Position numbers and translations under genes: made by a program. Below, in pieces: positions 45,346-59,744 of a stretch of DNA of 64,000 bases. Origin of the DNA: Gadus chalcogrammus (Eukaryota > Chordata > Actinopteri > Gadiformes > Gadidae); contig NC_079415.1 in assembly GCF_026213295.1 (NCBI RefSeq), forward strand, positions 26,760,003 through 26,824,002. The letters run 5' to 3'. Each line of letters opens with the position of its first letter. Position 1 is the stretch's first letter. The notes under the pieces were generated by a model. The model was not told the DNA's origin. It searched no databases and saw only the letters and a program-made list of their open reading frames with translations.

Positions 45346-47495
45346 GCGACAAAAGGTGGTCCGAGTGGGAAGAGGAGCTCCCCACTCTCCAAGAGATCGA
45401 TCTCCCCAGGAGCTACTTCCCTCCTGGTGTGAGTTGGACACACAGCCGAGTCTCACTACATGTCTTCTGCGACGCATCCGAGCTGGCCTACGGTGCAGTG
45501 GCATACCTGCGTGCCATAGAGCCCGACGGCACTATCCATGTGTCCTATGCCCTCGCTAGAAGCAGAGTCGCACCGAAGAAGCTACAGTCGATACCCCGTC
45601 TGGAGCTCTGCGCCGCAGTCAGTGGAGCCCAGATGGGCCACCTGCTACAGGAGGAGCTACGGCTGGAGCAGCACGATGTGTCGATGTGGTCCGACTCGAC
45701 CACAGTCCTACAGTGGATCCAATCGACCTCATGCAAGTACAAAGTCTTTGTGGGAACTCGGATCACAGAGATCCAGGACCTTGTTGGGCCTGCCTGCTGG
45801 CGGTATGTGGCAACGGATGTCAACCCAGCTGACATTATCACCAGGGGCGCGACCCTTAAGCAGCTGGCTCTTCCCAATCTCTACCACAAGGGACCCGAGT
45901 ATCTCACCAAGCCCGAGTCGCAATGGCCCTGTCCTCCTAAACCAGAGCCCACGGAGGTGGGGGCGGAACTCAGAAAGTCCATCTTCTGTCGCCTCACGGG
46001 CCTCCAAGACCCAGCAGTTACTGACGGGCCAGTCGTTGAGGACTGCAAAACAATTGAGGAGCTCCAAGAGCAGACATTCCGCCATCAGAGTTCCCACAAG
46101 GAAGATAAGACTCCCCTTACTGCGGGTGACTACGCTGCCGCAGAGGTTATGGTGCTGCAAAGGGTGCAGCGAGAGGTCTTTCCCACAGAGATGGCATGTC
46201 TGGAGCGGAAGGTGGAGCTATCCAATGACAGCCGGTTGAGACAGCTGGCTCCTGAATTGGACGACAAAGGCATTCTACGGGTCGGAGGGCGTCTGAGAAG
46301 GGCCCAGGGTCTAACCGAGGATACTAAGCACCCCATCTTGCTGCCACAGAAACACGCAGTGACTGACCTGGTCATCCGTCAGCATGACACCAGATTGCAT
46401 CACCCTGGATCGGAGAGACTCTTCGCTGAATTGAGAAGGCGGTACTGGATACTCCGTGGCCGGGAGGCGGTGCGCCGCTACCAGAGCAGGTGCACAGAGT
46501 GCCGCAAGTTAAGAGCCAGGCCAGTCATACCGATGATGTCAGACCTCCCGGCAGCCCGTCTCCAGATCAACAAGGCGCCCTTCCATCAAACTGGGATGGA
46601 TTGCTTTGGGCCCTTCTCTGTCCGGGCCGAGGTCGGACGAACAACAGCCAAGCGATGGGGCATCGTCTTCAAATGCCTAACCTCAAACGCCATCCATCTA
46701 GAGGTGTTGGCAGACCTGTCAGCAGCCAGCTTCCTCATGTCCTTCCGTCGTTTCACCAGGAGGAGAGGGCGTCCCGGTGTCCTCCTCTCCGACAATGGGA
46801 CCAACTTCCACGGTGGGGAAGCTTAGCTGAAGAAGAACTACAGAGACATGACAGAGGAGTTGAAGAAAGAACTAGCCCCCCTCCAAGTCGACTTCCAGTA
46901 CAACCGACCTAGCGCCCCTCATTTCGGAGGAGTGTGGGAGAGGGAAGTCAGGTCAGTGAAAGCGACTCTCAACTTCGCCCTTGGAGGACAGGTCCCCAAA
47001 GCAGAGGTCTTCGCCACAGTGTTGGTTGAAGTGGAGGCCATCCTCAACTCTAAGCCGTTGGGATACACGAGTAGCGACCTGGCTGACCTCGATCCCATCA
47101 CGCCCAACTCTCTCCTCATGGGGCGGCCAGACACAGCTCTCCCACTCGCCGCCTATGCCTCAACTGATGACGTCAGTGATCGTACCTGGAAGTACAGTCA
47201 GGCTGTAGCTGACCAGTTCTGGAGGAGGTACACTTCAGAATATCTTCCCAATATGCAAGGCCGTCGCAAGTGGCACAGAGAGCGCAGTAACTTGGAAGTT
47301 GGCACTCCCGTCATGCTTGTAGATCTGGCGTTACCCAGAGCGTATTGGCTACTGGGGCAGGTGAAGACTGTCATCAAAGGGAAAGATGGAAGGGTCCGCT
47401 CGGCGATAGTGGACACAGGCCGAAGAACCTACCATCGACCCGTGGCTCGTCTTATCGAGCTCCCCCCACACCCTGACCTGAGCCCCCCTGATTAG
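45346..47495 (+). pseudogene. BEL/Pao RNase H, integrase and C-terminal domain
   Basis: After the frameshift the frame reads WSEWEEELPTLQEIDLPRSY, then the RNase H (LHVFCDASELAYGAVAYLR, LELCAAVSGA, MWSDSTTVLQWIQS, DVNPADIITRG). The integrase follows: zinc finger HDTRLHHPGSERL with CTECRKLRARP, core aspartates in TGMDCFGPF and LLSDNGTNFHG. TAG 46824-46826 interrupts just before the glutamate block (FGGVWEREVRS), which lies in the next open piece ending at TAG 47493-47495. Copy A reads GAG at the same codon. Confidence 0.88.
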
Positions 47496-47555
47496 TTTGT
47501 GTAGCAACCTTCACTTTAATATTACTGATTTCCTTCCTGTAAATCAGGGGGCGGC

Positions 47556-48632
47556 TGTTCTGAAGGTTTGCATATGTTAAGATTGTCGTCCCTTTAATTG
47601 CATATAAGGGCAATTATAGTTCATACTTGCAGGGATTAAATGTGCATTTTATCTGTTGTGTACTAATTGATTTTATGTTAATGGGGTATTGTATTGCTCA
47701 TTTCTTTGTTTGCCCTTTTATTATGTCAGTTCGGGCATGTTGTGTATTGTTCGTAATGAGACCTATCTGCGCGGAGTGATTTAGTCCACGGGTGATACGG
47801 TCACTCGCGCAGTCAATTATCAGTCTTGCGTAGTCGGCCACGAGGGAAGGGTTCGTTGTATTGTAACCAGCAGTTGGAAACCGCACGGTGCGGACGTAAA
47901 GCCAAAATATAGCGAATTAGAGTATTCGTGGTGTTTCGTGCTGTCGGCAGCACGGTGTATCGGCAGACAGAGATGCGTTTGCCGTCCGTTCGCCCGCTAG
48001 CGTTTCTCGTGGAGAAGAGCTAGCGGAGAGCTAAGCGAAGAGCTAAGCTATCCAGGAGCACGTGATCGCGGCCTAGTCGCCAGAGGGACCCAGGAAGAGG
48101 CTGGTCTCCCTCGATCCAGACGAGGTTCGTGAGGCGGGTTCAAGCCCCCTACCAGGCAGCACCGCCGATCTTCACCCCAACTACAAGGGAGGTGTCCCCC
48201 CTCTCCAACGCCCCCCTTTGTATCCGGCAGTTTCAACTCACCCCCTCTCCCCTCCCCCACTCCAAGTGCACCAACGACCCAGCGGCGCCGCACTACGAGC
48301 ACGAGGACATTCGTTAGGCCCACCGAGGGACCTCAGGTCGGACTGTCTGCGTGTGTGTGTGCTGTGTGATTGGGTTAAAGGGAGGGTACAGCATTGGGGA
48401 GGTAGAGTGTGAGTGTGTATTGAAGTGTTTATATGTCAATGTGTTTAATGTGTATATCTAGGGTAGTTTATTGTCTGTATTAAATTGTTAAACGTAGCTT
48501 TGGTCTCCTCTCACTCTTAGCTAAATATGTACACAGGTTTAGATATTATTTGGTTATAGATTACATGAGTCAGATTACATCCCTTTGGAAATTATACAGT
48601 CCTTTATAGGCTCCGGTACTTCCTTCAGTACA
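47556..48632 (+). repeat. BEL/Pao 3' LTR, copy B
   Basis: Same ends as the 5' LTR; preceded by GGGGGCGG (47547-47554), the likely polypurine tract. Followed by CTCAG, the target duplication. Confidence 0.92.
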
Positions 48633-48764
48633 CTCAGGTTGCTGGGAGTAGTGCTATTGGGGCTGCTAACTCTCTGATGCCCGTGCTTAGTGGCTGTGTG
48701 GTGTTTAGGCCATGGCAGTAAATGTAAATAGTCGGGCCGACGATTAAAAACCCAGGGGGTAGAT
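48633..48764 (+). pseudogene. Gypsy pol end after the BEL insertion, copy B
   Basis: The gypsy frame interrupted at 42136 resumes at 48638 and reaches TAA 48719-48721. A purine run, CCCAGGGGGTAGA, precedes the LTR at 48765. Confidence 0.72.
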
Positions 48765-49276
48765 TGTGGTGAACCTCAGTAGGGGTTGCGAATGCAACCC
48801 CATCTAAGCTCCTCCCCCTGCACCCAGGTGCAGATAAAAGGGCCAAGATGGCTGAACTCAGCCTCTGTTGGTTGCCTCCTAGGGTGGTGAATAGGGTCCC
48901 CGCTTTCTAATAGTTGTGAGTTCACATTTGAACTTTTATTAATCAGTGTCTCTTGTTTTTAGGATCCCCTGCTGCTGTTTTGTATGGTTTTAGTTCTGGT
49001 TAGCTGTGCTGTTTTGTATGGTTTTAGTTCTGGTTAGCTGTGTTTTGTATGGTTTTAGTTCTGAGGCCTGTTTCAGGTAGCTGGTTTAACATACTCTGAG
49101 TTTAATCCTGCGCTCTGAGTTGGTTGATTCAGAGTTCAGGGTTGAAAAGCAACTCTGGGTTTTCGGTTTCAGAACAGGTGATCAGCGTTTGGTTAATCAA
49201 CTCTGAGCGTGTTCACGCTGGGTTGGGGGCGTGCCTGTTGACTATAAAGAGCCATCATCAATGGATCTCTGATAAC

Positions 49277-50861
49277 ATGATCAATATGGACCAAAAACGT
49301 AGATCCAGTTACTTTTCACACACGGAATTGGAAATATTAATGCACGCATATGCCGAGCAGGAACACATTTTCACCCAAAAAAGCAATACCGCCGCGGCAG
49401 CGACAGCACGAGAGAGAGCTTGGCAGGAAATAGCCGAACAAGTCAATGCGTGAGTAAAATAAAATAGTAAAATAAAATAAGAGGAAAGTTTAATATCTTC
49501 CACTTATTCAATATGTAAATTGTGTGTGTGTGTCTGTGTGTGTCAATTTACACAGGAACAACCCGAGTTGCCCCAAGAGGACTTGGCAGCAAATGAAAAT
49601 GAAGTATAAAAATATAGTTCAAACAGGTAAACTAATGTTTAATTGAAATCAAATCAATTGTGCTGTTTTGCCTGCTCTACCTAATTTAACAGCTATATTC
49701 AACATGTGATGGGTCTATATTTAAGCAGTAAATGTAAGTAGTAGGCCTACATTTCTCAGCCACCCCAACACTGCCAATATTTAATAGGATTTAGATGTAT
49801 TAGAAGGCTACTCCTAGGCAAAATGCATTATATGTATGTATGTATGTATGTGTATATACATATATATGTGTCTTCAAAATAGCGCTTACTGAATATTAGG
49901 GTAACATTTTCCTCCACGTTAGCAAATCGAAAAAAAGCAGAGGCCCGGAAGACTGGAGGGGGTCCACCACCTGCAGCCCTCACAGTGGCTGAGGAGATGG
50001 CCCTCAGCCAACAGAGTATGCGTCCTGTGGCTGAGGGCATCCCTGGAGGGAGCTCCTCTGATCCCCCCACCCCACAGGATAGAAGTGCCTTTATCAGAGG
50101 TTGGTTATTCAAAATAATTAAATGTGTACATGCAACCCAGCACGTTGCAAATTAGATGGGGCAATATTCTGGCTCAAGTAATAATTTCACTGTCTAATCA
50201 TCTTCTTCCAGTTACTGATGGCGTCATCAACCTACTGGAACCAGATGCCCTCACCAACCTCCATGCAATTGTAACAATTCTTCACCTTCCACCGATTATT
50301 AATAATGTCTTGATAATTGCTGAACCCAACTGTTAATGTCATTACAGGAAGATCATGGAGAAACATTGTCTGCGGCATTTGAAAGGGAAGAGGAAAGGCC
50401 TATTGAGGTTAACACCTTTTAAAAATAACATCTAAAAGTTGATGATAGCGTTGTACAATTTAAAACTGACATCTTCTTTCTCTCAAACAGGATGAAATCG
50501 AATTCAATGAGAAGCCATCCACTTCTAGCTCTACTTCACAGCTTACCTCTGTAAGATTCTCCCTGGAATTATAATGAAACGCTGTACTTGGCACTGTGAA
50601 ATCCAATGTCATCTTTTGCATTCCTATAGCTTCCAGTCAAAGAGCTCTATAAAATCTATCTGGGAAAACAAATAAACAAAGCAGACTTAGAAATGGACCA
50701 CATAAGGCAAAAGATGCAAAAGGATGCTTTGGAGATCCAAATTTTGGAACACAAGTTAAAGGTGGGTGAGGTACAAACTGGGATGCTGTTTCCTGCTCCA
50801 AAAACATACCCAATATGAATGACTTTTGTTGTGCTTTCAGGAAATAAAGAAATCCTCATAA
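49277..50861 (+). pseudogene. Harbinger Myb/SANT-like protein, 8 exons, copy B (reads through)
   Basis: The exon structure matches copy A. Exon 7 is 50630-50761 (132 bp, in phase) and exon 8 50841-50861, so the spliced frame stays open to TAA 50859-50861 with a C-terminal Lys-rich helix (ALEIQILEHKLK, then EIKKSS). I found no lesion in it, so it could still encode the DNA-binding partner, although its transposase partner is broken. I label it pseudogene only because the element is incomplete. Confidence 0.7.
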
Positions 50862-50955
50862 AAAGTAGAATGTCTTTATTAGAACACGGGCTGTGGTGGG
50901 ACAAGTTATTTTGTTGAACAGTGTCACCCCCTACCAGAGGCTGGGACTGTCACAC

Positions 50956-51024
50956 GAGTTTACTATCATACAAACTTGACCTTGGGTGTCTTGAAAGGCG
51001 CCTCTAAATTCAATTTATTATTAT
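50956..51024 (+). repeat. L2-type 3' tail fragment, copy B
   Basis: Same as 4279-4347 with one substitution (AATTCAATTT for AATTAAATTT). Confidence 0.6.
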
Positions 51025-51100
51025 ACAGGAAGGCGAAAGAATGCCAAAGAAAACATTTCGGAAATAATAAAATACATTTAACTAGGCCTACATAGAAAAC

Positions 51101-52400
51101 TCAAACAAAATGATTTTGGCAGAGTCTATCTCTAACCACCCTTCCGTCCTGTGGATCCATGGCATGGTTTGGGTTTATGGGCTGCTCATCTGCAACTGCA
51201 GGTGGGCAATTTTCCCCTCTCAAAATCGCGATGTTGTGAAGAACCACACATGCAATTATTATATCACATGCCCTTTCTGGTGTGACTCGCAGCATTTTGA
51301 GGCACTGGAATCATGCCTTCAGGATCCCGAAAGTGTTTTCGACCCTGGCTCTCGTCCTCATATGCGCCAGGTTGTAGCGCTGCTGTGGTCCTGGCACGGG
51401 ATTGGCATACGGGGTCAGAAGGCAAGGCTGGCAGGGGTACCCTCTGTCACCTAAAACATGACCGTCGAACTCTCCTACGATACAGATGAAATATTAATCA
51501 TCTGAACAAATATGGATTATAAATCCTTCAAATATAGGCTAAACTCACCACGGGCAAAGAGAGTGCTCAAATTAGACTCCCGAAATTTGCGTGTGTCATG
51601 CACAGACCCCGGCCACTTTGCCTCCACTTGGGTGATGATGTTTCTGGCATCACATACAACCTTCAAATTGCAGAGGAGTATAATTAGATACAGAGGCTGT
51701 TTTGTTAAGTATCTTTAATTTAAAATGCTGAAGGTCTAGGCCTTCACCTGTACCTGCACATTGATGCTGTGGAAGGACTTCCTATTAACATAGTCTCCTT
51801 CATTCACTGAAGGAGCTTTAATAGGAATATGAGTTCCATCGATGCACCCGATGACACCCGGAAAATCTAGAACATTACAAATTAATTAATTTAATTTAAT
51901 TGTGCATATTATTTATTAAATTAAAACGTTCCAAGAAACAAATAGGCTACATTGTTGCTACTGTTACCTGCAATTCTGTAGAACTCTTCCTTGATTGTTC
52001 TTATAGGTCGGTGACTTGGAAACATCACAAACGTGTAAAGAAAACGTTTCAGTGCCAAAGTCACATTTCTGACAGACCGACACACGGTTGCCTTTGAAAT
52101 GTGCTCGGCGTCACCGACGTTGTAAAGAAAGCTGCCGTTTGCAAAAAAACGGAGTACCACACAAATAATTTGAATTGAACTTAAAGCATGCCCCCGGTGC
52201 GTTTGACACTTAACATGGGGGCTGAGAAGTTGGCCTAAATAAATGATAGATTGCGCTGAAAAACGATAGCGCTCGTGAAGAAAATGATCAGGAAAAGAAA
52301 GTATATCCAAACGGGGTCTTAATAATCGTTCCTCACGGAGATTCCTTCTGAGGATCGCAGCCTCTACGTCCACGGGCTCTCTTAGAAAAGGACATGCCAT
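51101..52400 (-). pseudogene. HARBI1-like Harbinger transposase, 4 exons, copy B (nonsense)
   Basis: Exons are 52400-51968, 51866-51754, 51660-51549 and 51474-51101, totalling 1032 bp (343 codons plus stop). The first aspartate block is intact here ([13 protein letters not shown]), as are GDRGYP and RARVENTFGILKA. A TGA at 51313-51311 (AGA in copy A) ends translation about ten residues after the catalytic glutamate, removing roughly the last 65 residues. An upstream TAG (CAG in copy A) near 52417 lies before the ATG and should not matter. Confidence 0.87.
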
Positions 52401-53051
52401 TTCTAACACTTCCTTCTATCGGAGAGCTGCCTTCAGCCTTATAGACAACAAACTCAGAGTAGGTCTAACCACCTCCCGAGCAGGTTAGGTCCAGGGTGTA
52501 TGTTGCCGCAGCAACTAACTCTCGGTTGCGCTGAACCTGCTACCTGAAACGGAAAACCCAGAGTTTCTATTAACTCAGAGCGAACAAACTCGGGGTTGCC
52601 TCAAAACCAGCTACCTGAAACAGGCCTCAGGTTAGCTGTGTTGTTTTGTATGATTTTAGTTGTTCTGGTTAGCTGTGCTGTTTTGTTTTGGTTCCGTTTT
52701 CTATTTTGTTTTGGTTGCTTTGGTTCAGTTTGCTTTTGTGTTATTTTCCCTTTTCTGTTACATTGTTTGACCTTTGGTTTGCTGGGTTACATTACCCCTG
52801 TTTTGCTGTTTGGTTTGGTTTTGCTCCTTTTTTCTTTATTTAGTTATTGTAATAAAATAAACGGTTAATATAGTTATTGTCTCTGCCTCTTTAGTTCTTG
52901 AACCTGTGTCCTTATTTCTGTAATATCATAGTTTAACTTTCTTTGCTCTATATTTCCTGGGGTGTAATTCCCCAGGTGGCGTTGTCGGACCCTCTTTAGT
53001 TATTTCCCCCTCCCCTCGTTAATATTGACTGTTACACTGAGCTCCGCCACA

Positions 53052-54820
53052 CATACATACATATATACATATATATGTAGATGTTGAGTTCACGGGGGAA
53101 GGTAGTGGACCCAAAAGCATGACACAGGGTAGACCAGGCAAGTTCCACGGAACAGGTGTTTATTGATAATCTGGGGGCGCTGGAGAATGGTGGGAATCCA
53201 GAACAGGTCCAGTGGAGTCCTGACGGAGGGGTTGAGGAGCATGGTACTGGGGATAAGGAAACACGGGATGGATTGGTAGGACTGGGTTAGGATAGATCTT
53301 AAGAAAGATTTTAGAGGGGCCACAAGACGATACAAACTGTTCAAGGTCTGTTACGATCTGGCGACGCTCGTTTGGAGAACCTGGGTTGATATAGAGGGAG
53401 CTGATTGATGATTGCAGGCAGGTGTGTGGAGTTGATGATGCCGGCAGGTGTGTAGAGCTAAATGAAGGGAAGACTGGGTCCCACTAGGTGGCAGGCATGA
53501 CAGTATATTAATATTTCAGGAAAAATAAATGAATAGCAACTCAGGTTGCAAGGTATGTGTCTGTTCCCTGATATCATGCCCATAGCCAGCTCACAAGGTT
53601 CGGGCCTTGGTAATTGTTTTTATCAAAAAATAAAATAAGAAAATAAAACTGCATAAATGATCGGCAGTAGAGAATTTCAGAGATGAGTTCATGCCTAGCC
53701 CCCCCCCCCCCCCCCTCAAGACCTCATTATTTCTCCAAACCCAGGCTAAGGGCTAGGTTGCAATATAGTATTAATGTCTCATAAAAGAGTCTACGTTTAA
53801 ACGACTTCAACAACCATTTCAAACAAGCTGAACGTCTGAGGGGCTTCACGCTGTGTTGGAGGACTTCTTCGCTCTGTGATACTTTTCTTACTTACTTCTT
53901 ACTTTTCTTAACTAGTATGCATGGTTGAGTGCGGGTTATTCTGAGCAATGTATTCGAAACGAGACACACATAAAGGCCATTGTACTATAGGGGTCTGAGC
54001 AGAATACAGAGTACACATTCATATTTCTAACGCACAACATGAATGATTATTATAATTTGAGGTCAGTATTACATGACGATTTGACAGCTTTCCAATACCT
54101 TACTAATTGGCTTAACAACATTAATAAGAAGATAGTGTAGTTTTATTAGGTCGGTTTTGCCATAAAGCATTTTTTTTATTTTGTTATCTTGTACCACAGC
54201 AATGTCTCAGACCTGTTAGTGGTCAATAACCAAGCGGCTGGTAGTTTAAAGTGAGGGAGGAAGGACCACGCGCTTGGTTGCCATTGGCCTGCTTGCACTG
54301 TTGGTGTATGGTGGCATAAGAATGTGAGACTCAAGTTGTTTCAGGGTGTTTTGGTGAACTACAAAATAGTAGGGAGGGATAGTTATGTGGATAAATTTGA
54401 TACAAAGCCACCAGTGGCATCACTGTAATTTGAAAGCTGGTGGGCAACATGTCTTTGAAATGGACTATAAGGGCAGAAGGAAAGGATGCAAAGCCCATTA
54501 GTCAAATCAGGCCTACCCTTGATTTGTAAAAGTAAATAAAAAAATCTGGGCCTATTTTTGCTCTCAATGACTGAAGTTATTGGTTGTAATTTAGCTATGT
54601 TTATTTTCAGGTACAATTGTTTTAATAAAAGTCTGACCAAAACTGATGCCATTTAAAATGCATCATGCTCTGAATCATTCACCCTTTCCACAATATCAAA
54701 CAGAACGGTCAAAGTAGCAAACTAGTAAAATAACGAGAACATTATTCTAGATTCAACCTGATCTACAGGCATGGTGCCTAGCAAGGAAAGTTGCATAGCA
54801 GCACCAACGTGAACTTGACA
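53052..54820. other. Non-coding flank outside the gypsy, copy B
   Basis: Matches 6364-8133; the C run at 53699-53715 is longer and uninterrupted. No gene. Confidence 0.6.
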
Positions 54821-55081
54821 CTAGTCGTGGTGTTTGGTTGCCCTATCAAGATTTTTCACATCAGGGAAACCATAAACAGCCCACGTTGGAGATTTGCCAT
54901 TATTCATTAGCAAACAGGGCCAGCAATACAGTCGATTGCTAGTAATGCTACCAGTAAGCCATGAGTACCTAGCAAACCATGTAGCACCCACAACACTGAC
55001 GTTGCCATTACTTTTGGTTATCTCGATTTTGCGAAGTGGTCTACCTTTTTCTTTGGTGGCTAACTTAGCACTGTAACTCAA
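54821..55081 (-). pseudogene. hAT-type transposase zinc-finger fragment, copy B
   Basis: Open for 86 residues: KGRPLRKIEITKSNGN, WFARYSWLTGS, LYCWPCLL with CxxC, and RATKHHD. The TTF-type finger precedes the catalytic core in hAT proteins, which is absent here. The frame has no good upstream start and the element ends could not be found. Confidence 0.7.
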
Positions 55082-57479
<2,398 letters not shown>

Positions 57480-57487
57480 GTGTGTGT

Positions 57488-57809
57488 TGTGGCAACCCTG
57501 GTAGAGGGCGTGTACCGCCGCCACCCACGTGCCAGGGACAGGGAGCGCACTCCAGCTGATCCTCATAAGCTGGATGGGAAACACCCGGCGAGGGGAACGC
57601 GTGGAGGGGTTAAAGCCGAGTCGGGGACTCACTGGAGGGAGACGCACAACCCTACGACGGCTACGAGGCTCACGGAGACCCTAGCCTAGAGACACTATTG
57701 CATCCGCTTCTTATCTCGTTGTTAATAAACGCCGTGACCGGCTTTAAACTCGCCTCGAACGTGACTACTTTCCGTGTCACCCAGCCTTCCAGCCAACCGG
57801 GTTGCCACA
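57488..57809 (+). repeat. Gmr1-like 5' LTR, copy B
   Basis: 322 bp, TGTGGCAACC to GGTTGCCACA. Differs from copy A by an extra C near 57652 and one fewer A near 57748. Confidence 0.88.
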
Positions 57810-57869
57810 TATGGTGGATAAGGCAGGCACTCGGTACCCACTGCGACCCACGGGGAAGTAGCCACGGAT

Positions 57870-58269
57870 ATGCAAAACTCAGAGGGAGCCGCCGCCGCCC
57901 TGCAGCGCCAAGAGCAGATCCAGGGGCAGGTCGCCGCGGCACAGCGGGACTCGGAATGCGCCGATCCTGCCTACTGGCCACCTGCTGGGCGCAGGGGGCG
58001 CCTGGGACCCCGACGATTCCCGCACGGGCGATGAACCGGGCACACAGGCCCTTCTGGACACCGTCAGCGTGGTGACCCTTCTCCGTCCCGACTTGGCGGG
58101 GGGGAAGGGGGGGGGACCGATTGAGGTAGCCTGTGTGCACGGGGACACCCAGACCTATGAGTCCTGTCACGTGGTCGTTCGGACCCCCCATGGCGTGTTC
58201 ACGGTCCGTGCAGGAATAGTGCCCCACCTGCCGGTACCGCTTCTGATTCCGAGCGGACGCCGTCCCTGA
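57870..58269 (+). pseudogene. Gmr1-like gag/protease remnant, copy B
   Basis: Gag start MQNSEGAAAALQRQEQ at 57870, then a protease-like ALLDTVSVVTLLRPDLA at ~58045-58095 leading to VRTPHGVFTVRAGIVPHL and PVPLLIPSGRRP, stop TGA 58267-58269. Most of gag is absent. Confidence 0.6.
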
Positions 58270-58379
58270 TGCGCACCCTGACGCACCGCCCGAGAGCTCC
58301 CCGCTCACCGAGTTTTCGGATTTCCTGCTGGCAGGGGGAGAGGGAACTACCCGGCCGGGCCAGTTCGCCAGTGCGCAGC

Positions 58380-59742
58380 TGCAGGACGACGAAACACGCT
58401 TGGAGCCACGTCCTCGCGCATGACGGACAGTCCCAGGACTCGGTGAGTCGCCCACCGCACCCACACTTCAGCACCAGGGGGGGGCTGCTCTATAGGGTAG
58501 TGGAGAAGGGGTGGGAGGTAACGGAACAGCTGGTGGTTCCACGACCTTACGTCAGCAAGGTGCTCTACATGGCACACACTCACCTTCTGGGGGCGCATTT
58601 AGGGATGGACAAAACCCGTGACAGGGTCTTAGCTAGGTTCTACTGGCCGGGGGTGAAGAGGGACGTGGAGCCGCACTGCCTGGGGTGTCCCGAGTGTCAG
58701 CGGGTGGCCCCTAGGTCCCCGGTCAGGAACCCCCTTATCCCTATGCCCATCATAGAGACGCCGATCGACCGCATAGCCCTAAACATTGTGGGTCCCCTCC
58801 CCAAAACCAGCCGGGGACACAAATATATCCTGGTGCTGGTGGACTACGCCACCAGGTACCCAGTGGCCCTACCCCTAAGAGCAGCCCAGCCAAGGCGGTA
58901 GCTAGGGAGCTTATGCTCCTGTTCAGCCGGGTGGGAATAGCCAGGGAGGTGCTGACCGATCAGGGGTCATGTTTCATGTCCTGGGTGCTGAAGGAGCTGC
59001 TCAGTCTCCTCCAGGTCACGCAGCTCCGGACGTCGTTGTACCACCCTCAGACGAACGGCGTCGTGGAGCGATTCAACAAAACGCTGAAGCAGATGTTGAA
59101 GAAGACCATGAGCACGGACGGGAAGAACTGGGACCAGCTGCTGCCCCACATTCTGTTCGCGATACGGGAGGTACCCCAGGCTTCCACCGGGTTTTCTCCG
59201 TTCAAGCTCCTCTACGGGTGAAGACCACAGGGGATCCTGGACATCGCCAAGGAGGCGTGGGAGAGCCAGCCGGATCGCGTGGAGCAGGTGAGGGACCGTA
59301 TGGTCCAAGTGTGGCCCATCGTGCGGGAACATCTTCGGCGAGCACAGCAGGCCCTGCGAGGGTGTACAACCAGGGGGCCCAGCTGCGCGTCTTCCGACCA
59401 GGGGACCTGGTACTGGTCCTGGTACCGACAGCGGAGTGCAAGTTCCTGGCCAAGTGGCAGGGCTCATACGAGGTGGTCGAACGGGTCGGCGAGGTCAACT
59501 ACCGGGTACGACAACCGGGGAGACGTAAGCCCACCCAGCTCTACCATGTGAACATCCTGAAGCAGTGGAGGGGGGGAGCGGACCCCCTGCAACCGGCACC
59601 CCTGGCATTGGTGGCACGAGGCGGAGTCCCGGTGGTCCCGATGGGGGAGGACCTCAGCCCAGCCCAAAAGCACGACCTTGATGACATTGTGATGCAGCAC
59701 CGGGACTTGTTCTTGGAGCTCCCCGGGCGGCGCCGTGGGTAA
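58380..59742 (+). pseudogene. Gmr1-like integrase and linker to RT, copy B
   Basis: Readable in long pieces: 58380-58901 (zinc finger HTHLLGAHLGMDKTRDRVLA with CLGCPECQRV; core start IVGPLPKTSRG, VDYATRYP); a 1-bp loss near 58890; 58913-59221 (LTDQGSCFMS, TSLYHPQTNGVVERFNKTL with the glutamate, FAIREVPQASTGFSPF), ending at TGA 59219-59221, possibly a decayed CGA; then the C-terminal module (FLAKWQGSYEVVERVGEVNY) and linker (MGEDLSPAQKHDLDDIVMQH) to 59742. The linker leads straight into RT, confirming the order INT then RT. Confidence 0.85.
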
Positions 59743-59744
59743 CG

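Larger units (their letters stand above)
42137..48632 (+). mobile_element. BEL/Pao retrotransposon inserted in the gypsy
   Basis: LTRs of 1076 and 1077 bp bound gag and pol; CTCAG lies directly outside both LTRs (42132-42136 and 48633-48637), a clean 5-bp target duplication. I count about nine differences between its LTRs, so it is fairly young. Gag-to-pol is shortened: no zinc knuckle or protease is present, and the pol frame has a shift near 45350 and a stop at 46824. Confidence 0.93.
49064..52627 (+). mobile_element. PIF/Harbinger DNA transposon, copy B (3564 bp)
   Basis: Same ends and gene layout as 2388-5940. Flanks are CTG (49061-49063) and CAG (52628-52630). This copy keeps the 10 bp and the single T that copy A lost, but its transposase has a stop of its own. 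Confidence 0.9.
36286..53051 (+). mobile_element. Complete Ty3/gypsy element with two nested insertions
   Basis: LTRs begin TGTGG and end CCACA; CATA lies immediately outside both (36282-36285, 53052-53055). The internal region is gag, protease, RT, RNase H, integrase, the ordinary gypsy order. BEL/Pao interrupts it at 42137-48632 and a Harbinger element interrupts the 3' LTR at 49064-52627. Without these the element would be about 6.7 kb. Stops and frameshifts run through gag and integrase. Confidence 0.9.
48765..53051 (+). repeat. Gypsy 3' LTR interrupted by Harbinger, copy B
   Basis: LTR parts 48765-49063 and 52628-53051 together match the 5' LTR at 36286-36988. The Harbinger element lies in the tandem 28-bp-unit region. 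CATA follows the end. Confidence 0.9.

Noticed and set aside
45538..46239. Long alternative-frame ORFs over BEL pol
   Set aside because: Shadows of the RNase H and integrase frame; no motifs.
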